Source: Oceanobacillus chungangensis (GTDB taxonomy: Bacteria; Bacillota; Bacilli; Bacillales; Amphibacillaceae). From it: a stretch of DNA of 64,000 nt. Positions 61,422 through 64,000 of this stretch are shown here, one piece after another. The stretch covers positions 1-64,000 of the forward strand of contig NZ_PIOD01000006.1 in assembly GCF_003369565.1 (NCBI RefSeq), written 5' to 3'. Position 1 is the first letter of the stretch. The number at the start of each line of letters is the position of its first letter. A program made the translations under genes and the position numbers. The notes under the pieces were generated by a model. The model was not told the origin of the DNA, did no database searches, and saw only the letters and a list, made by a program, of their open reading frames with translations.

Positions 61422-62891
61422 TCAAAATGGATTTTCATTTTCTTCCGTTTCCAAGTCTAAGAAATTGCTAACTTCTCTTACATAATCAGTAAATGGGTAA
61501 GATTTATATAGACGGCCCGATAATCGGACGGGGTCTCCAAAAAAGTACCTTTCATATTGCGTTTGTCTCGTTCCGAATGAACTCATTGTCAGGTCCCAGG
61601 CTAACCTAAATATTTTCACTCGATCCTCTGCGTTCTTGGTTGCTGCTTGAAGATACTGATCGAGATCGGCTCGAATAGGGGAATTAAATGCATTTTCAGT
61701 AGGCAAACCAACGAGTCCGCTAGCCCCAATTAATTGAATAATTTCGGTGAAGCGAGGATAAATTTTGGGGAAGATGTTATTGGCAACCTGAAGCGGAACA
61801 GTATTCGGCCGCATTGTTCCCCACTGGTCCAATGTCGCGTCATTTTCTGACTTTTCCAATAGAGCCTTCATTGTTTCAATACCAATGATGATCTCTGACA
61901 GTTTTTCTTGAATATGTTGATACTCGCTCACATTAATAGTCTGTACAAGAAGCTCAGCTAGCCCTAAAATGAATTCAGTTTTGGCAATTTGTCTGGTCAC
62001 GGCTTGATGGACTGTAAAACTTTGAAAAGAACTTTGGAATGAGAAATCTGCGGCTGCCAGAGCATTGTCATAATAGAATACTCGATTCCACGGAACGAGT
62101 ACATTGTCGAAAACGAGGATGGTGTCCATTTCTTCGAATCGAGAGCTTAGGGGGTGATTAAAAAGAGAATCTCCATCAACAAATGACTCCCTGCAAATAA
62201 ATTTTAAACCCTTCGTATCTGATGGAATGGAAAAAGCAAAAGCTTCATCTTCATCTAACAAAAATTTAGGAATACTAAAAACTAATACTTCGTCGGTTAA
62301 TCCGCCTTGAGTAGCTAAGAGGCGTGCGCCTTTAATTACGATTCCTTCTTCATTTCGATCAATCACGCGGGCAACAATAGGTTCTTCTTCAGAGGATTCT
62401 AAATATGAATCGGAACGATTTACTTGGGGTGGGACAAATGTATGGGCGAATGAAAGGTCTTTTTTCATCGCCAATTCATATATGGACTGGATATTTTCCG
62501 GAAAACAATTGGCTCTTCCTCTTAATAAGGGAGAAGAAGAGGCGAAACTCATTAAAGCGGAATTGAGGTAATCGGGACTTCTTCCTAACAAGCCTCCTGT
62601 TTGTTTAGCCCAGTGCTCACTTGCCTTTCGTCTTTTTATTAAGTCATCCTTCGTTTTGGGTTGCAAGAAGGAAAGACCAACAGAATCCCCTGTTTCTGGT
62701 GAATGGAAAGTCATCTCATCTTTAATTTCAGGATCATGCTGCATATTATATAGGGAAGCCTTTGTCTGAAGAATTCCTTTGAATGCAGGATGCTCAGAAA
62801 TTTTCCCCTCAATCTTTTTGCCATCCAGCCAAATTTCAGTATCCAGCTGATTTATGCGATTAATAAAATCCGTCCCATTAATAGCTCCCAT
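61422..62891 (-). CDS. HpaB/YoaI-type flavin-dependent hydroxylase
   Basis: A 489-residue protein of the 4-hydroxyphenylacetate 3-monooxygenase oxygenase family. FINRINQLDTEIWLDGKKIE begins it, the middle reads ARLLATQGGLTDEVLVFSIP and ILVFDNVLVPWNRVFYYDN, and the helical C-terminal carries RFTEIIQLIGASGLVGLPTE. The family uses reduced FAD to hydroxylate phenols and needs a separate flavin reductase, which is not adjacent. B. subtilis YoaI is the likely nearest relative. RBS GGGAGTG before the ATG. The phenolic substrate is inferred from the family only. Confidence 0.85.
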   Translation of the reverse strand: MGAINGTDFINRINQLDTEIWLDGKKIEGKISEHPAFKGILQTKASLYNMQHDPEIKDEMTFHSPETGDSVGLSFLQPKTKDDLIKRRKASEHWAKQTGGLLGRSPDYLNSALMSFASSSPLLRGRANCFPENIQSIYELAMKKDLSFAHTFVPPQVNRSDSYLESSEEEPIVARVIDRNEEGIVIKGARLLATQGGLTDEVLVFSIPKFLLDEDEAFAFSIPSDTKGLKFICRESFVDGDSLFNHPLSSRFEEMDTILVFDNVLVPWNRVFYYDNALAAADFSFQSSFQSFTVHQAVTRQIAKTEFILGLAELLVQTINVSEYQHIQEKLSEIIIGIETMKALLEKSENDATLDQWGTMRPNTVPLQVANNIFPKIYPRFTEIIQLIGASGLVGLPTENAFNSPIRADLDQYLQAATKNAEDRVKIFRLAWDLTMSSFGTRQTQYERYFFGDPVRLSGRLYKSYPFTDYVREVSNFLDLETEENENPF

Positions 62892-63321
62892 AATAACACT
62901 CCCATATCCATTTACTTTTATAATGCAGAGTTATTTCTACTGTATTATTTTATTAGTCTGTGTGTTTGCCTGTTCCCCCATTTTCCAAATTTCTTTAGAG
63001 GTTATTTACAACGAGCTATTTTGTTTCTAACTGGAATGGTATTTTATAATTGAATGGATTACAGCCAATGTGATGCACCATCCTTGACATAATTTCTGGA
63101 TGATCAAAGCTAAAAATCCATGGTTTTGGAATCAAAAATGTTATACTTGTTGTAAAAAATTGATTGATTTTCAATATAAGCAGTTTTTCCCAATAGGACC
63201 AGTTAACGGAACAAAACAAAAGAAACGTCTTAACTAACTCAAAAATACTGTCCGAGCAAAGCACGGGAAGACAGGATTAATGGATGATGCTCTGTTAGGA
63301 TTTAAATAAGGAGTGAGTGAC
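62892..63321. other. Intergenic stretch between divergent genes, no gene seen
   Basis: About 430 bp between the hydroxylase (minus) and the AraC-type gene (plus). It has an AGGAG RBS at 63309-63313 for the latter. No clear operator was recognised. Confidence 0.3.
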
Positions 63322-64000
63322 ATGACGTGGGTTGAATCATTACAGGCAGCAATAGACTACATGGAAGATCATTTACTTGATGACCTTTCGATAGAAAATA
63401 TTGCCCAACAGGCTAATTTTTCAGTTTTTCACTTTCAGCGTACTTTTGCGATATTAACTGATATCTCTGTTGGTGAATATCTTAGACGTCGTCGCCTAAC
63501 ATTAGCTGCCTATGAGTTAACAAGATCAAATACAAAGATTATTGATCTGGCCTACAGATATGGTTACGATTCTCCCGAAGCTTTCTCAAAGGCTTTCAGG
63601 CGGCAACATGGTGTAACACCAAGTGAAGCACGAAAGTACACGGGAACGCTAAAATCTTATAACCGCCTGGTAGTACAGGTGAATATGAAGGGAGCAGAAC
63701 CGATGCAAGTCAAAATTGTGGAACGTAATGGGTTTCAAATTGTAGGGGTTAAACGGGATTTTTCACTGGTTAATGAGGAGAACCTAGTGGGCATCCCAAA
63801 AATGTGGGATAAGATAAACGGAGAGGGTACTGACGAGCGATTGTTTAAATTGAACAATGGTCCGGTTGAAGGTGTTGTAGGTGTATGCGTTGAGAAAGAT
63901 TCCGGGTCCATTGAATATTGGATAGGTACAGCACACGAGGGCAGTGCGCCTGATGGATTATCAAATTTGGAAATCCCCGCATCCAAATGGGCTGTATTTG
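63322..64000 (+). CDS. AraC-family regulator with GyrI-like effector domain (partial)
   Basis: 226 codons are in the window and the end is cut off. The two HTH motifs of the AraC DNA-binding domain lie at 1-110 (LLDDLSIENIAQQANFSVFH, FQRTFAILTDISVGEYLRRR; IIDLAYRYGYDSPEAFSKAF, RRQHGVTPSEARKY). From about 125 a GyrI-like effector-binding domain begins (VKIVERNGFQIVGVKRDFSL, WDKINGEGTDERLF). This type senses small aromatic or cationic molecules. ATG 63322 follows AAGGAGTG. It is divergent from the HpaB-type hydroxylase, which it might control. Confidence 0.85.
   Translation, partial: MTWVESLQAAIDYMEDHLLDDLSIENIAQQANFSVFHFQRTFAILTDISVGEYLRRRRLTLAAYELTRSNTKIIDLAYRYGYDSPEAFSKAFRRQHGVTPSEARKYTGTLKSYNRLVVQVNMKGAEPMQVKIVERNGFQIVGVKRDFSLVNEENLVGIPKMWDKINGEGTDERLFKLNNGPVEGVVGVCVEKDSGSIEYWIGTAHEGSAPDGLSNLEIPASKWAVF

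Overview
The window looks like chromosomal DNA of a spore-forming, low-GC member of the Bacillaceae. The support is the base composition, AAGGAGG-type ribosome binding sites with frequent TTG/GTG starts, an splA-splB spore DNA repair pair, a yrzI-type small gene, a DUF4306 (YjdJ-like) remnant, a class D sortase with its acidic surface protein, and Bacillus-style PadR, TetR and Lrp regulators. I saw no rRNA or tRNA gene and no CRISPR array.

Layout. 1-5.7 kb (mixed strands): a possible transposon-end array, a RodA/FtsW-like gene with a tiny membrane ORF after it and a nonsense-broken DUF4306 gene before it, a PadR regulator with two VanZ-domain proteins, and a SET-domain protein. 5.8-12 kb: a CPA2 cation/proton antiporter behind a promoter and terminator-like leader hairpin, a serine hydrolase, membrane proteins, an Lrp regulator divergent from a GNAT acetyltransferase, and a second transposon-end-like array. 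12.4-19.6 kb: a dihydrouridine synthase, then a response regulator (frameshifted near its end), a histidine kinase, an ABC ATPase and an FtsX-type permease, with four 11-bp direct repeats in front of the ABC genes; then a DUF4256 protein. 19.8-26.1 kb: a multi-TM histidine kinase, a truncated serine-recombinase-like protein, a zinc-ribbon protein, colliding remnants of an OpuAC-type binding protein and a DUF5412 gene, a His-rich small protein, a blasticidin-S/cytidine-deaminase-like enzyme and a GNAT enzyme.

26.5-35.3 kb: a YceI-PAS-GGDEF-EAL fusion protein, an alpha/beta hydrolase plus TetR operon with a palindromic operator over its -35 box, a second hydrolase, a YtxH-like protein, an endonuclease I-family protein and a pair of unknown small ORFs. 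35.6-41.9 kb: the sortase pair, then an isolated phage-type replication module (excisionase-like HTH, DnaD-like initiator, G39P-like helicase loader, DnaB helicase) ending in a serine-recombinase remnant, then DUF2277 and ChaB proteins. 42-50.6 kb: an IS3 OrfA remnant, a self-contained ABC ATPase-permease-PadR operon with matching palindromes upstream, membrane proteins, an MFS exporter and splA-splB. 51-64 kb: an MBL-fold hydrolase beside a STAND-like ATPase/TPR gene split by one in-frame stop, a yrzI small-peptide operon, a GC-rich short-chain dehydrogenase, a GntP permease gene broken by local inversions, a FUSC protein, an HpaB/YoaI-type flavin hydroxylase and the start of an AraC/GyrI-like regulator.

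Much of the window is small cassettes of regulator plus membrane effector (PadR-VanZ, RR-HK-ABC, TetR-hydrolase, ABC-PadR). A second theme is gene decay: many ORFs are broken by single stops, frameshifts, deletions or inversions, and several dispersed intergenic repeat families lie between genes. No complete, clearly new multi-gene system was recognised. The most unusual signals are the yrzI leader architecture, the locally inverted GntP gene, the YceI-GGDEF-EAL fusion and the antiporter leader hairpin.
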